Notes: generated by a model from the letters alone, not told the origin. A stretch of DNA of 64,000 nt from JANMEB01 sp041745295 (GCA_041745295.1 JBGTJE010000004.1:118750-182749); one strand, 5' to 3'. Positions 8,519 through 17,473 are shown, numbered from the stretch's first letter. Numbers and translations are program-made.

Positions 8519-9535
8519 CTACGGAACTACCCACGTTTCGTTGCTTTGGAACAGTGCTTCCAAGCTGCCCGGGCCCCGTTCGGCCGAAGCCACGCGCACT
8601 TGCTCGTTCAACATTTGATCATACGTGGGACGTTGTACCGCCCGAAAAACGCCGATCGGTTCGGGGAATTTTGGATGGCGCAAGCGACTCAACAAAAATG
8701 CGAGTTGCGATTCTGCGGCGCTTTCGTCGTGGACCAGCAAATCATCGACCGTCACGTCGCCGGCCAATTCGACGACTTCCGGCGTCATCCCGCGAAGGCG
8801 AATGCCCTTGGTACGCTGCTTTCCAAAAATCATCGGTTTGCCGTGCTCGATCTCCAGAAGGTTTTCGTCCTTCACGCTCTTATCCGTGAATTGATCCCAA
8901 GCTCCGTCGTTGAAGACATTGCAGTTTTGGTAGACCTCGACGAACGATGTCCCGCGGTGGTTGGCCGCCCGGGTTAATATTTCGATCAGATGCGAAGCGT
9001 ACACGTCCAACGTTCGGGCGGCGAACGTAGCCTCGGCCGCCAGCGCCACCGAAATTGGATTCAGGGGGTGATCGATCGAACCACGTGGCGTGCTCTTCGT
9101 GACATGTCCGAGCGGCGACGTCGGCGAATACTGTCCTTTGGTCAAGCCGTAGATGCTGTTGTTGAACAAGATGATGTTGATATCGATGTTGCGCCGAATG
9201 GCGTGCACGAGGTGATTGCCGCCGATGCTCAGTCCATCGCCGTCCCCCGTAACGACCCAAACGTTCAAATCGGGCCGCGTCGATTTGAGCCCCGTCGCAA
9301 AGGCCGGTGCCCGACCGTGAATGCTGTGGATCCCAAAGGTGTTTACGTAATAGGGAAATCGACTGGAGCAGCCAATGCCGGAGATGAACACCGTTTTCTC
9401 CGGCGGAATGCCGAGCGACGGCAAGACTTTTTTCATTTGCGCCAAAATCGAATAGTCGCCGCAGCCAGGGCACCAGCGCACATCCTGGTCCGAAGCAAAA
9501 TCCGTAGCTTTGAGAACCGGAAGTTCAGCGTTCAT
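8519..9535 (-). CDS. korB: 2-oxoacid:ferredoxin oxidoreductase, beta subunit
   Basis: Beta subunit of the enzyme that oxidatively decarboxylates a 2-oxoacid (probably 2-oxoglutarate) to the acyl-CoA with reduction of ferredoxin. It binds thiamine diphosphate: WCPGCGDYSI (residues 21-30), VTGDGDGLSIGGNH (95-108) and NNSIYGLTKGQ (125-135) are the family motifs. Length from ATG 9535 is 338 residues, normal for KorB. A TTG at 9610, overlapping the korA stop as TTGA, would add 25 residues with no family similarity, so ATG is chosen. It lies directly downstream of korA, and the two subunits form the complex. Such enzymes replace 2-oxoglutarate dehydrogenase in many anaerobes and some planctomycetes. 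Confidence 0.93.
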   Translation of the reverse strand: MNAELPVLKATDFASDQDVRWCPGCGDYSILAQMKKVLPSLGIPPEKTVFISGIGCSSRFPYYVNTFGIHSIHGRAPAFATGLKSTRPDLNVWVVTGDGDGLSIGGNHLVHAIRRNIDINIILFNNSIYGLTKGQYSPTSPLGHVTKSTPRGSIDHPLNPISVALAAEATFAARTLDVYASHLIEILTRAANHRGTSFVEVYQNCNVFNDGAWDQFTDKSVKDENLLEIEHGKPMIFGKQRTKGIRLRGMTPEVVELAGDVTVDDLLVHDESAAESQLAFLLSRLRHPKFPEPIGVFRAVQRPTYDQMLNEQVRVASAERGPGSLEALFQSNETWVVP

Positions 9536-9606
9536 GGAAGTGCCCAAATCGAATCGAAGTGTCGAAAATGGATGTCCTGGTCGCGTTCGGCCGTTTGAAA
9601 CATCCT

Positions 9607-11466
9607 TCAAATGAGTCGTTGTATTTCGTCCGCAATTTCACTCACCGCAAACGGTTTGCCTTGAACCTTGGAATAGCCGATCGCGTCGATCAAGTACTTC
9701 GCGCGGACCAACCAGCGCAACTGGCCCGTATTGAGTTCCGGAATCAAGACTTTCTTGTAACGCGCCAAAATATCTCCCAGGTCACTGGGAAAAGGATTGA
9801 GCCATCGCAGGTGGACGTGGGCGACCGAAGCGCCGCTTCGGCGGACTTGGTGAACGGCCGTTCGGCAGGCCCCGTATGTTCCACCCCAGCTCAAAACCAA
9901 AACTCCGTGATCCGGCCCGTCGACTTCCGTGGGAGGAATGATATTGGCAATATTGGCGATTTTTTTTGCACGGGTGTTCACCATGTGCTGGTGATTTTTC
10001 GGATCGTAGCTGATGTTGCCGGTGACGTCTTCCTTTTCCAGCCCACCGATGCGATGCATTAGTCCAACGGTTCCCGGCAGGGCCCACGGCCGCGAAAGCT
10101 GGTCGTCGCGCTCATACGGCATGTACGGCTCGCCGTTGCTGTGTGGTCCCGGATGATGGATCTCGAATTTCTGTAGTTCGCTCACCAGCGGAATCTTCCA
10201 CGGTTCGGCCCCGTTGGCGATGTATCCATCGGACATGACGTAGATCGGCGTCATGTAACGCGTGGCCACCCGCCAAGCTTCGATGACTGTGTTGAAGCAG
10301 TCGCTGGGACTGCAGGCGGCGATCACCGGAATCGGACTTTCGCCGTTGCGCCCGTAAAGCACCATCAACAAATCGGATTGTTCTGTTTTCGTCGGCAAGC
10401 CCGTGCTGGGACCGCCTCGTTGAATATCAAAAATCATGAGCGGCAGTTCGAGCATCACCGCCAAGCCAATCCCTTCGCTCTTGAGCGCGATTCCGGGTCC
10501 GCTACTGGTGGTAACCGCCATCGACCCGCCAAAGGATGCCCCAATCGCCGAGCAGACCGCCGAAATCTCATCCTCGGCTTGAAACGTGCGAACTCCATAA
10601 TTTTTGAAGCGACTCAGCTCGTGCAAAATATCGCTGGCGGGTGTGATCGGATACGAGCCCAAAAACAACGGCTTGCCGCTGAGGCTCGAGGCGGTGATCA
10701 GGCCCCAAACCAAAGCTTCGTTCCCCATGATGTTGCAATATTGGCCCGGCGGCAGCTTGGCCGGAGGGACTTGATACGTCGAGGCAAAACCCTCGGTTGT
10801 CTCGCCGTAATTCCAGCCGACCTGCAATGCCCGTCGATTGGCTTCCGCGATCTCGGGTTTAGCGGCAAACTTTTCTTCGATGAAGCGAAGGGTGGGCGCG
10901 ACATCGCGACCGTACAACCAAAAGATGAGTCCCATCGCGAAAAAGTTCTTGCAGCGATCCGCAATCTTGGTGCCCATTCCTAAATCAGCCACGGCACCGC
11001 GGGTCAAAGAAGTCATCGGAACTCGGATCAAGCGGTACTTCTTTAGCGACTCGTCATCGAGAGGATTTTCGCTGAGTTTGGCAAGCTTCAAATCCTTCTC
11101 GTCAAAACTTTCACTGTTAACAATCAAAATGCCGTTATCTTTCAGGTCCGCCAAATTCGTGACCAGCGCTGCGGGGTTCATTGCGACGAGTGCATCCAGC
11201 CCGTCACCAGGAGTGAAAATCTCTTCGGCCGCAAACCGGACCTGGAAGCCGCTCACGCCGGCCCGCGTACCGCGCGGCGCGCGAATCTCTGCGGGAAAAT
11301 CGGGAAACGTCGCGACGTCATTCCCAACCAACGCCGACGTGTTGGTCAATTGGGTCCCCAATAATTGCATTCCGTCGCCGGAGTCACCCGCCAACCGAAC
11401 CGTCACGCCGCGAACTTGCTCGCTGGGTTTTGCTGAGGGACTGAAAGTATTGGTCGAAGTAATCAT
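9607..11466 (-). CDS. korA: 2-oxoacid:ferredoxin oxidoreductase, alpha subunit (gamma-alpha fusion)
   Basis: Protein of 619 residues joining the gamma domain (VRLAGDSGDGMQLLGTQL near residue 24) to the alpha pyrimidine-binding domain (LGSYPITPASDILHELSRF, QAEDEISAVCSAIGASFGG, TSSGPGIALKSEGIGLA). This fused form is typical of KorA of the two-subunit 2-oxoglutarate:ferredoxin oxidoreductase. PITPASDI and the GPS(T)GLPTKTEQSDL stretch are diagnostic. Its partner korB follows 71 bp after the stop. No separate ferredoxin subunit gene lies nearby, so electrons probably go to a soluble ferredoxin. Substrate choice between 2-oxoglutarate and other oxoacids cannot be settled from sequence by eye. Confidence 0.93.
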   Translation of the reverse strand: MITSTNTFSPSAKPSEQVRGVTVRLAGDSGDGMQLLGTQLTNTSALVGNDVATFPDFPAEIRAPRGTRAGVSGFQVRFAAEEIFTPGDGLDALVAMNPAALVTNLADLKDNGILIVNSESFDEKDLKLAKLSENPLDDESLKKYRLIRVPMTSLTRGAVADLGMGTKIADRCKNFFAMGLIFWLYGRDVAPTLRFIEEKFAAKPEIAEANRRALQVGWNYGETTEGFASTYQVPPAKLPPGQYCNIMGNEALVWGLITASSLSGKPLFLGSYPITPASDILHELSRFKNYGVRTFQAEDEISAVCSAIGASFGGSMAVTTSSGPGIALKSEGIGLAVMLELPLMIFDIQRGGPSTGLPTKTEQSDLLMVLYGRNGESPIPVIAACSPSDCFNTVIEAWRVATRYMTPIYVMSDGYIANGAEPWKIPLVSELQKFEIHHPGPHSNGEPYMPYERDDQLSRPWALPGTVGLMHRIGGLEKEDVTGNISYDPKNHQHMVNTRAKKIANIANIIPPTEVDGPDHGVLVLSWGGTYGACRTAVHQVRRSGASVAHVHLRWLNPFPSDLGDILARYKKVLIPELNTGQLRWLVRAKYLIDAIGYSKVQGKPFAVSEIADEIQRLI

Positions 11467-11883
11467 AACGCTCGTATTTCAATTATTGCCATTGCCTCGC
11501 GGAAGTCCGTCGCCCGCGCTAAAATTCGCCCAACATCATTAGAAATCGCTGCGACAGTCGCGTCCATAGGTCGCGGCGAAGTGGGGTCTTTTGCATGGAT
11601 TGTCGCCTAGCGTTCCGCGAACGAGCGTGCTTTTGCGGAGCACACGTCGACACTCACGGTCCTTGGCTTACCCTACTTTTGACGCAATGTCGATGCTACA
11701 ATTCGCGACTTAATTTGGCAGCGAAATCCTCGTTGGCCTCCCGGTGAAATTCTAACCCGAAGCGCACGCGCGTCCGTCGATCTCGGCTTTCCTTGGATTC
11801 CTCGCTATCGCCTGGGGTTAGTATCGACTATTTCAACGGGCTACCATCCGCCCAATTTCCGATCGAACATTACGAGCATCGCC
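11467..11883. other. Divergent intergenic region between korA and ndk
   Basis: 417 bp that must carry the promoters of korA (minus) and ndk (plus). A short palindrome GTGCT-N7-AGCAC (11627-11643) of a kind common in this genome is present. No coding frame or RNA gene was found. Confidence 0.5.
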
Positions 11884-12345
11884 ATGGAACAAACACTCGT
11901 CTTACTTAAGCCAGACGCGGTTGAGCGCCGGCTCATTGGCAGAATTATCGCCCGATTTGAGGACAAAGCGCTCCACATCGTCGCACTCAAGTTGATCCGC
12001 GTCACACCCGAACTGGCGCGCCAGCATTACGCGGAGCACGTTCAAAAGCCGTTCTATCGCGGTCTCGAAGAGTTCATTACCGCGGCGCCGATCGTGGCTA
12101 TGATCCTCGAAGGACTCGACGCCGTCCGCGTCGTGCGCGATATGCTCGGCAAGACCAGCGGTCTGGAGGCCGCGCCCGGCACGATTCGCGGTGATTATAG
12201 TAGCAGCCGCCAAATGAACTTGGTCCACGCTTCCGACAGCCTCGCCTCCGCCCGCCGCGAGATCGATTTGTACTTCAAGCCGAACGAGTTGTGCTCCTCT
12301 ACGCCAACCTTGACTCCCTGGTTCCGCGCCAAAGACGAAAACTAA
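11884..12345 (+). CDS. ndk: Nucleoside diphosphate kinase
   Basis: Enzyme of 153 residues that transfers the gamma phosphate of ATP to nucleoside diphosphates through a phosphohistidine. Visible motifs are TLVLLKPDAVERRLIGRII at the N-terminus, the nucleotide site KTSGLEAAPGTIRGDYSS and the catalytic histidine H115 in MNLVHASDSL. The Kpn loop region reads HYAEHVQKPFYRGLEEF, all normal. The protein has the length of ordinary bacterial Ndk plus a short C-terminal tail. It stands alone, transcribed away from korA. Confidence 0.96.
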   Translation: MEQTLVLLKPDAVERRLIGRIIARFEDKALHIVALKLIRVTPELARQHYAEHVQKPFYRGLEEFITAAPIVAMILEGLDAVRVVRDMLGKTSGLEAAPGTIRGDYSSSRQMNLVHASDSLASARREIDLYFKPNELCSSTPTLTPWFRAKDEN

Positions 12346-12404
12346 TTCTCGTCCACCATTGCCTGGGTATGCGGGAATCCAGAATGGACTTTACCGCCAC
12401 GCGG

Positions 12405-13256
12405 TTACTTGCGGCGTTCGGCCTCACCCGTCATCGGCACGAACCTGACCGGAGCGACGATTCGCTGCTGAATGGTCCCGTCGCTTTGCTTCTCAATTAC
12501 CAGAAGATCTTGAGATGAATCGCCCACCGGAATAACCATCTTTCCACCAGCGGCTAATTGGTCGACGAGCGGTTGGGGGACGTGATCCGGTGCGGCGGCG
12601 ACGATGATCAGATCGAACGGCGCGTGCTCGGGCCAGCCGCGATACCCGTCGCCGCTGCGAACTTCTATGTTCCTGTAGCCCAATTCCTGGAGTCGTCGGC
12701 TTGCCTCGACTGCCAGCGGTTCGAGGATTTCGATGCTGTAAACTTGCTCGACCAGCTCGGCCAACACGGCCGCTTGGTATCCCGAACCGGTACCAATATC
12801 CAGAGCGCGCGACGTCGGCTTTGGCAACGCACATTGAGTCATCAATGCGACGATGTACGGCTGTGAGATTGTCTGGTCATGTCCGATCGGCAAGGGGGAG
12901 TCGTTATACGCCGCTTCTTGCAGACCCTCCGGCACGAACCGATGCCTCGGAACGCGATTCATCACTTCGAGAACACGCGGGTCGGTAATGTCACGAGCCT
13001 CGAGCTGCAACTTGACCATATCGTGACGTTCCTGGAGATAACGCTCGTCAATCGGGGAGTTGTTTTCTGCCCCGTTCTCGGTTCCTTCGCCGGATTGACT
13101 GTCGGTCGGTTCCTTGGTCCGCGAGTAGGGCTGGTGCATCGACGTCAGGTCCGGCTGGCTCTGTTGTTCCCGTCGATTTGACTGGTATACAAACCAAGCC
13201 AAAGCACTCACCAACAGTACTCCAGCCACCATCGGCACGACATTTGGCTTGCCCAC
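12405..13256 (-). CDS. pcm: Protein-L-isoaspartate O-methyltransferase with N-terminal membrane anchor
   Basis: Repair methyltransferase of 283 residues that methylates L-isoaspartyl residues of damaged proteins. Motifs are LPIGHDQTISQPYIVALM (122-139), DIGTGSGYQAAVLAEL (153-168) for SAM, and the region DLIIVAAAPDHVPQPLVDQL. Unlike the about 210-residue cytoplasmic enzyme, it starts with a hydrophobic segment (VVPMVAGVLLVSALAWFVY, residues 6-24) and a polar linker of about 50 residues. The linker has Gln/Ser/Glu-rich low complexity. This suggests membrane attachment, with the enzyme domain exported if the segment is a signal anchor. It is alone in the region; a palindromic repeat lies upstream. 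Confidence 0.92.
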   Translation of the reverse strand: MGKPNVVPMVAGVLLVSALAWFVYQSNRREQQSQPDLTSMHQPYSRTKEPTDSQSGEGTENGAENNSPIDERYLQERHDMVKLQLEARDITDPRVLEVMNRVPRHRFVPEGLQEAAYNDSPLPIGHDQTISQPYIVALMTQCALPKPTSRALDIGTGSGYQAAVLAELVEQVYSIEILEPLAVEASRRLQELGYRNIEVRSGDGYRGWPEHAPFDLIIVAAAPDHVPQPLVDQLAAGGKMVIPVGDSSQDLLVIEKQSDGTIQQRIVAPVRFVPMTGEAERRK

Positions 13257-13451
13257 GATCCACCATTCAGCTTTTTGTTTGGTCGTCTATCGGATCGGCG
13301 AAAGCAACCCATGCTTATTCTATGCAAATCGGTGATTGCGGTGAGAGATTGAGAACGCCAAACAAATTGGTAATTAGTGCAGAATCGTCATTTCCGCACG
13401 GAGCCTGCTCGACAAACTCGCGGCCAAATTCGAGAGACCGGCGCCCTGCCT

Positions 13452-13520
13452 CGTTTAACGCCCAGCCGCAGGCGCCGGCTTTAGACAATTCAGCCGGCGC
13501 CTGCGGCTGGGCGTTAAACG
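13452..13520. repeat. Perfect 29-bp inverted repeat (CGTTTAACGCC family)
   Basis: Arms at 13452-13480 and 13492-13520 are perfectly complementary with an 11-nt loop. The same family recurs at 16440-16518, 35503-35604 and, as a single arm, 63809-63837. It lies 32 bp downstream of the mqnC stop, so it may also act as a transcript end. Confidence 0.9.
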
Positions 13521-13551
13521 ATTTTACAATGCGCCGGAGTTTCCTGGACGA

Positions 13552-14703
13552 CTACGCCAATTGCACCAGACGTTCTTTGGCTTTGTCGCGTCCTTGCTGT
13601 ACCCAATTGCGATAGGCGGCGATCGCTCGCAACTCGTGTTGTCGATCGACGAGTTGATAGAAGACGTTGCGCTGACGGGCTTCAAAACCCAGCGATTCGA
13701 TCGCGTGACGAATTTCGTCGAGCGTCAAAAAGTGAACGGTCCCTGCTTCGGCAACCACATTTTCCTCGATCATCAGACTTCCCATGTCGTTGGCCCCGCT
13801 GACCAGCGAGAGTTGGCCGACCTGCAAGCCTTGCGTAACCCAACTCGATTGCATGTTGGCGACGTTGTCGAGCATCAAGCGCGAGACGGCCAGCGTTCGT
13901 AAATAATCGAATGATCCCGCGGGAGGCAAATGCTGCATATCGGTGTGCTCTGGCTGAAAAGTCCAGCAGATATAGGCCGTAAAGCCGCAGGTTTCGTCCT
14001 GCAACTCGCGGAGCCGAATCAAGTGCTCGATGCGTTCGGCCATCGTCTCGACGTGACCGAACATCATCGTGGCGCTGCTCCGCCCGCCCAACTCGTGCCA
14101 CGCCCGCATCACATCCAGCCAATCGTCTGTCATGACTTTGCCGCGCGTGATCGCCGTCCGCACGCGGTCGACCAAAATTTCTGCCCCGCCTCCGGGCAGG
14201 CTTCCCAATCCCGCAGCTTGGAGTCGTTGCAAGACCTCGCGGACCGAGAGTTTGTTGACCTTGGAGAAATGAAAAATCTCCGGCGGGCTGAACCCGTGAA
14301 TATTGACTTGCGGAAAGCGAATTTTCATGTCGCCCAACATTTGTTCGTACCAGTCGAGCTTGAACTGAGGATGCAGGCCACCCTGAAGCAAGATCTGATC
14401 GCCGCCCAATTCCACGGTCTCTGCCATTTTTGCCAGCAGTTCTTCGCGCGGTAGGACGTAGCCCTCACCGCTTTTGGGGGAGCGATAAAACGCACAAAAA
14501 TCGCAGACTGCCGTGCAGATGTTGGTGTAGTTGATATTGCGATCGATGTTGTACGTTCGGTACGGCTCGGGATGCAATCGCCGCGAGACTCGGTCGGCGG
14601 CGCTGGCCAAAGCCGCCAAATCGCGTGACTCGATCAGCGCCAGCCCTTCGTCTGCCGAAAGGCGTTCGCCGGCAACTGCCTTATCCAACAGTTTGGAAAT
14701 CAT
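13552..14703 (-). CDS. mqnC: Cyclic dehypoxanthinyl futalosine synthase (radical SAM)
   Basis: Radical SAM enzyme of the futalosine pathway to menaquinone; it cyclises dehypoxanthine futalosine. The 383-residue protein carries the iron-sulfur motif CTAVCDFC (C63, C67, C70) after NINYTNI, then ILLQGGLHPQFKLDWYEQM, IHGFSPPEIFHFSK, LGSLPGGGAEILVDRVR and TTMMFGHVET-like residues (SATMMFGHVET), all characteristic of MqnC rather than MqnE. Its start overlaps the end of mqnA by 23 nt, so the two are translationally coupled and made as one operon (mqnA first). The other pathway genes are not in the window. Confidence 0.95.
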   Translation of the reverse strand: MISKLLDKAVAGERLSADEGLALIESRDLAALASAADRVSRRLHPEPYRTYNIDRNINYTNICTAVCDFCAFYRSPKSGEGYVLPREELLAKMAETVELGGDQILLQGGLHPQFKLDWYEQMLGDMKIRFPQVNIHGFSPPEIFHFSKVNKLSVREVLQRLQAAGLGSLPGGGAEILVDRVRTAITRGKVMTDDWLDVMRAWHELGGRSSATMMFGHVETMAERIEHLIRLRELQDETCGFTAYICWTFQPEHTDMQHLPPAGSFDYLRTLAVSRLMLDNVANMQSSWVTQGLQVGQLSLVSGANDMGSLMIEENVVAEAGTVHFLTLDEIRHAIESLGFEARQRNVFYQLVDRQHELRAIAAYRNWVQQGRDKAKERLVQLA

Positions 14704-15481
14704 GTCGATTCATTCCCCAGCCTTCGGCAGCAAACCCACCGTCCACCGCCAATCGGTAAAAGCGATCAATCCCACGCAATTCTTCTTCGGCCAAGCGAAA
14801 ATGCAAATTGTCGCGCAAATAGGCCAAACATCGCTCGCGGCTCAAGCCGTGGCGCGGACTTTCCGCGGCCGCAATTTCCGGCAAATGGCGGAGCCCCGCG
14901 TCGCGGGCGGCGCATAAGCGTTCGCTCAAGGCAGCCAAATCGGCAGTGGGTTGCGCTGCCCAAACGGCAAATACAAAGGGCGACCCGAACTCGCAATTCC
15001 ATTCCTCCCCCAAATCCCAAACGACGGGAAACTGGACCGTGTGTCGAATCGCGCGATCGCCAATCACAAGCACGGCGTCGGTCTCCGGCTTCGTCCAATC
15101 GCTGTCGATCGACAACGATTGGCAAACAGGATTCAATCCAAATCGCCGTCGCAGAAGAATGCGCGTCAAGATCGCGCTAGTTCGCGAGCCTTCGTCCAAG
15201 CCCAGCGTCTTAATTCGATCCGCGGGGACTCGGCTGCAGAGCTTGACGCTCCACACGGGTCCGCGGCAGGCAATACAAGCGTCCGATACGATCACCAACT
15301 CCGGATGATCGAACAATGTGACAATCGGCACGAGCGCAACGTCGAACTTCCCGGCGAGCAATCCATCGGACAATCGACTCGGTAAGTCCAAGATTAAAGT
15401 GCAATCGGACTGCTCGCTCAATCCATCGATGAGCGGCTTGCTGTTCAAGTAGGAAACCGCCCCGATGCGAAATTGCTGCAT
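14681..15481 (-). CDS. mqnA: Chorismate dehydratase (futalosine pathway)
   Basis: First step of futalosine-dependent menaquinone synthesis: removal of water from chorismate to give 3-enolpyruvylbenzoate. The 266-residue protein starts at ATG 15481 with MQQFRIGAVSYLNSKPLIDG, the standard MqnA opening, and contains PSRLSDGLLAGKFDVALVPI and the ligand-binding region SRTSAILTRILLRRRFG. It has the two-lobed periplasmic-binding-protein fold without a signal peptide. A longer frame begins at 15574 but adds unrelated residues. Overlap with mqnC indicates co-transcription. Confidence 0.93.
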   Translation of the reverse strand: MQQFRIGAVSYLNSKPLIDGLSEQSDCTLILDLPSRLSDGLLAGKFDVALVPIVTLFDHPELVIVSDACIACRGPVWSVKLCSRVPADRIKTLGLDEGSRTSAILTRILLRRRFGLNPVCQSLSIDSDWTKPETDAVLVIGDRAIRHTVQFPVVWDLGEEWNCEFGSPFVFAVWAAQPTADLAALSERLCAARDAGLRHLPEIAAAESPRHGLSRERCLAYLRDNLHFRLAEEELRGIDRFYRLAVDGGFAAEGWGMNRHDFQTVG

Positions 15482-15594
15482 GTTCGACCCAGAATGAAGA
15501 TTGATTTTGTCCGTTCGTTTCGCGTGAGAAACGTGTCGCACAACGGATTGAGATGAATGAGGCTCGCGTCTCAAATCCGAAACGTTAGTTTGTT

Positions 15595-15677
15595 CATCAG
15601 CCGCAACGCACTAGCGTTCGGAAATTGAACACTTGTTCAAGGCAAAAAAACCGGTGGCTAGCGCCCGGCGGCTGATG
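15595..15677. repeat. Imperfect inverted repeat (CATCAGCCGC family)
   Basis: Two 27-base arms (15595-15621 and 15651-15677) starting CATCAGCCGC and ending GCGGCTGATG are imperfectly complementary. A further single arm with the sequence ATCAGCCGCTGGGCGCTAGC occurs at 53161, so this is a dispersed family. It fills part of the 398 bp between mqnA and the next gene; nothing else was recognised there. Confidence 0.7.
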
Positions 15678-15879
15678 TTTTGAAACACGATCCGTCTACT
15701 CGGGTTGCCTGCCACCATCAGACCGCTATTTTCCCCGATATTTGGTCGTTTGGCAAACGGGTCAAACCCTGCGCATTGAACCGATTGTGCAGGAAAAGCC
15801 TTTTTCCCGATGTTGAGCCGGAGTCCGCTCCGATTCTTGTACCAATTAAGTCCGTTGTATCGATTGCGGTGAAAACGCC

Positions 15880-16416
15880 ATGCGCAAAGGTCTGTGGTTA
15901 CTTGTTGTTGCCGGCTTGAGTTGTCTCGTCGGTGAAAAGGTTTCGTTTGCGCAGGGTTTGATCCGGGATTATGTCGTTAACGTCCCTCGGCAATACGGGC
16001 CACGTGACCCGTGGGACGTCGGATTGGTGCTCCGCAATCAGGTGGGTTGGGGCGGACATTTTTACAACTGCGATTGCGAAGAGCACAAGCGATTGTCGCC
16101 CTATATCCGCTGGGAACAGCAACCCACTGTCTGCTGCCCGCACGGCCATTGCTGGGATATCAAACAGCAGATCAACGAAGTCAAACAACGAGTCCGCACC
16201 GGCTCGTGTAGACAAACTGAGTTCTGCCTCTGTCCGCACTGCAGTTCCTCGGAGCCCCCGATCCGCTCGTCCTGCCCGGACGCCTACGGGGCCGGCGGCT
16301 GCCCGACATGCGGTGGCGCGGTGAAACCCGCTTCGGCCATCGATCGAACGACGCGAGTTGAAGAAGCGCCGTCCGAATCCCCAGGCTGGCTCGGCCAACT
16401 CTACCAAAGCCGGTAG
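15880..16416 (+). CDS. Secreted cysteine-rich hypothetical protein
   Basis: Protein of 178 residues, not recognised. A signal peptide (MRKGLWLLVVAGLSCLVGEK, cleavage after VSFA near residue 24) directs it out of the cytoplasm. The mature part has 12 cysteines, many in pairs or close spacing (NCDCEEH, VCCPHGHC, CLCPHC, CPTCGG), with several histidines, suggesting either metal binding or disulfide cross-linking. Residues such as PWDVGLVLRNQVGWGGHFYNCDC are predicted beta. No transmembrane segment after the signal. It is flanked downstream by a palindromic repeat. A role in the cell wall or surface layer is possible but not shown. Confidence 0.7.
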   Translation: MRKGLWLLVVAGLSCLVGEKVSFAQGLIRDYVVNVPRQYGPRDPWDVGLVLRNQVGWGGHFYNCDCEEHKRLSPYIRWEQQPTVCCPHGHCWDIKQQINEVKQRVRTGSCRQTEFCLCPHCSSSEPPIRSSCPDAYGAGGCPTCGGAVKPASAIDRTTRVEEAPSESPGWLGQLYQSR

Positions 16417-16439
16417 GCGAATTAGCGACACTTAACCTT

Positions 16440-16518
16440 CGTTTAACGCCCAGCCGCAGGCGCCGGCCGTTCCGCCGATTGCGCGATCAAGCCGGCGCCT
16501 GCGGCTGGGCGTTAAACG
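16440..16518. repeat. Perfect 28-bp inverted repeat (CGTTTAACGCC family)
   Basis: Arms 16440-16467 and 16491-16518 are perfectly complementary around a 23-nt loop. The arms are almost identical to those at 13452-13520, while the loops differ, indicating that stem sequence is what is conserved. Confidence 0.9.
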
Positions 16519-16647
16519 AACAAGACTCGTCAACCACGCAAACACAAATCATTGAGGCCGTTTGCAAGGCAGCTTGTTTTTCGTTCCAATGCCAACTTGG
16601 AATTCAAATCACTCAACCTCATCGTTCGCCGTCCTGCCAATTCACGC

Positions 16648-17334
16648 ATGGAAACGTCCGCCAATACTCGCTTCATTCGCCGATACGATCGCGCGGCGTG
16701 GTTTTATGAAGGCTCTGCCTCGGTCTTTTCCTTGGGCCAGATTCGCGCGGCAAAACGCTATGCGGTCGAGCAATTGCGGTCGGGGGTGCGAGTCGTTTTT
16801 TTGGGAGTTGGAACCGGCGAAGACGCGATTATGGCGGCTGAAAAAGGCTGCAAAGTGACTTGCGTAGATATCTCCCAAGGGATGCTGGATTGCCTCAAAG
16901 CCCGTCTCGCCAAACGGAACTTGTCTGCCGAAATCGTTTGCCAAAATGCTTTTGAATACCGCCCTGCCGAGCGGTTCGACGCCTGTGCCGCGAATTTTTT
17001 TCTCAACACGTTTCGCGAAGCGGACATGGTCCACATGCTTGTGCATGCAGCTACGCTCGTTCGTCCTGGCGGGAAATTCCTGATCACCGATGTGGCACTA
17101 GCCCAAGGAAATTTCCTCTCCAAAGCCGCCAACGTCGTCTATCTCAAATCGGCGATGATCGCGTATTGGTTGCTCGGCATGACCCCGCTCCATCGCAATT
17201 ACAACTACGTCGCGTATTTCGCCCAAGCCGGCCTCTCGTACGACCATCACAAGACCTTTAAACTCTTTCCCGCCGGCCCCATCGTCTATCAAGTGACGGT
17301 AGCCAGTATTTCTCGCGAGCCGAGCGAGACGTGA
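16648..17334 (+). CDS. Class I SAM-dependent methyltransferase
   Basis: Cytoplasmic methyltransferase of 228 residues. Motif I reads VVFLGVGTGEDAI, followed by VTCVDISQGML (acidic residue binding the SAM ribose) and LVRPGGKFLITDVAL in the motif III region. The opening FIRRYDRAAWFYEGSASVFS recalls UbiE/MenG-like and phosphatidylethanolamine methyltransferase-like enzymes, but no specific substrate can be named. The ATG at 16648 (METSANTRF) is chosen; a TTG at 16552 would extend the protein by 32 residues with no visible domain. The stop lies 140 bp before the convergent clpB end. Confidence 0.85.
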   Translation: METSANTRFIRRYDRAAWFYEGSASVFSLGQIRAAKRYAVEQLRSGVRVVFLGVGTGEDAIMAAEKGCKVTCVDISQGMLDCLKARLAKRNLSAEIVCQNAFEYRPAERFDACAANFFLNTFREADMVHMLVHAATLVRPGGKFLITDVALAQGNFLSKAANVVYLKSAMIAYWLLGMTPLHRNYNYVAYFAQAGLSYDHHKTFKLFPAGPIVYQVTVASISREPSET

Positions 17335-17413
17335 AGCCATCCCAGTTCAGCCGATCCATTGAGCCCTGGCGATGCGATCCGCCGAGAAAAAATCACGCGA
17401 TTCGGTTGGGCCA

Positions 17414-17469
17414 GGTCTCGCTCGGCTCGCGAGACCTACTGCCGAGCGAGACCTACTGCCGAGCGAGAC
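17414..17469. repeat. Short inverted and tandem repeats downstream of clpB
   Basis: GGTCTCG-N9-CGAGACC (17414-17436) is followed by two tandem 17-bp copies of CTACTGCCGAGCGAGAC (17436-17452 and 17453-17469). They end just before the clpB stop at 17474. This could end the clpB transcript; there are too few copies for a CRISPR or a satellite. Confidence 0.6.
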
Positions 17470-17473
17470 GTAC

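Noticed and set aside
17436..17469. Possible CRISPR or tandem array
   Set aside because: Only two 17-bp tandem copies and no spacers; better explained as a small repeat near the clpB end.
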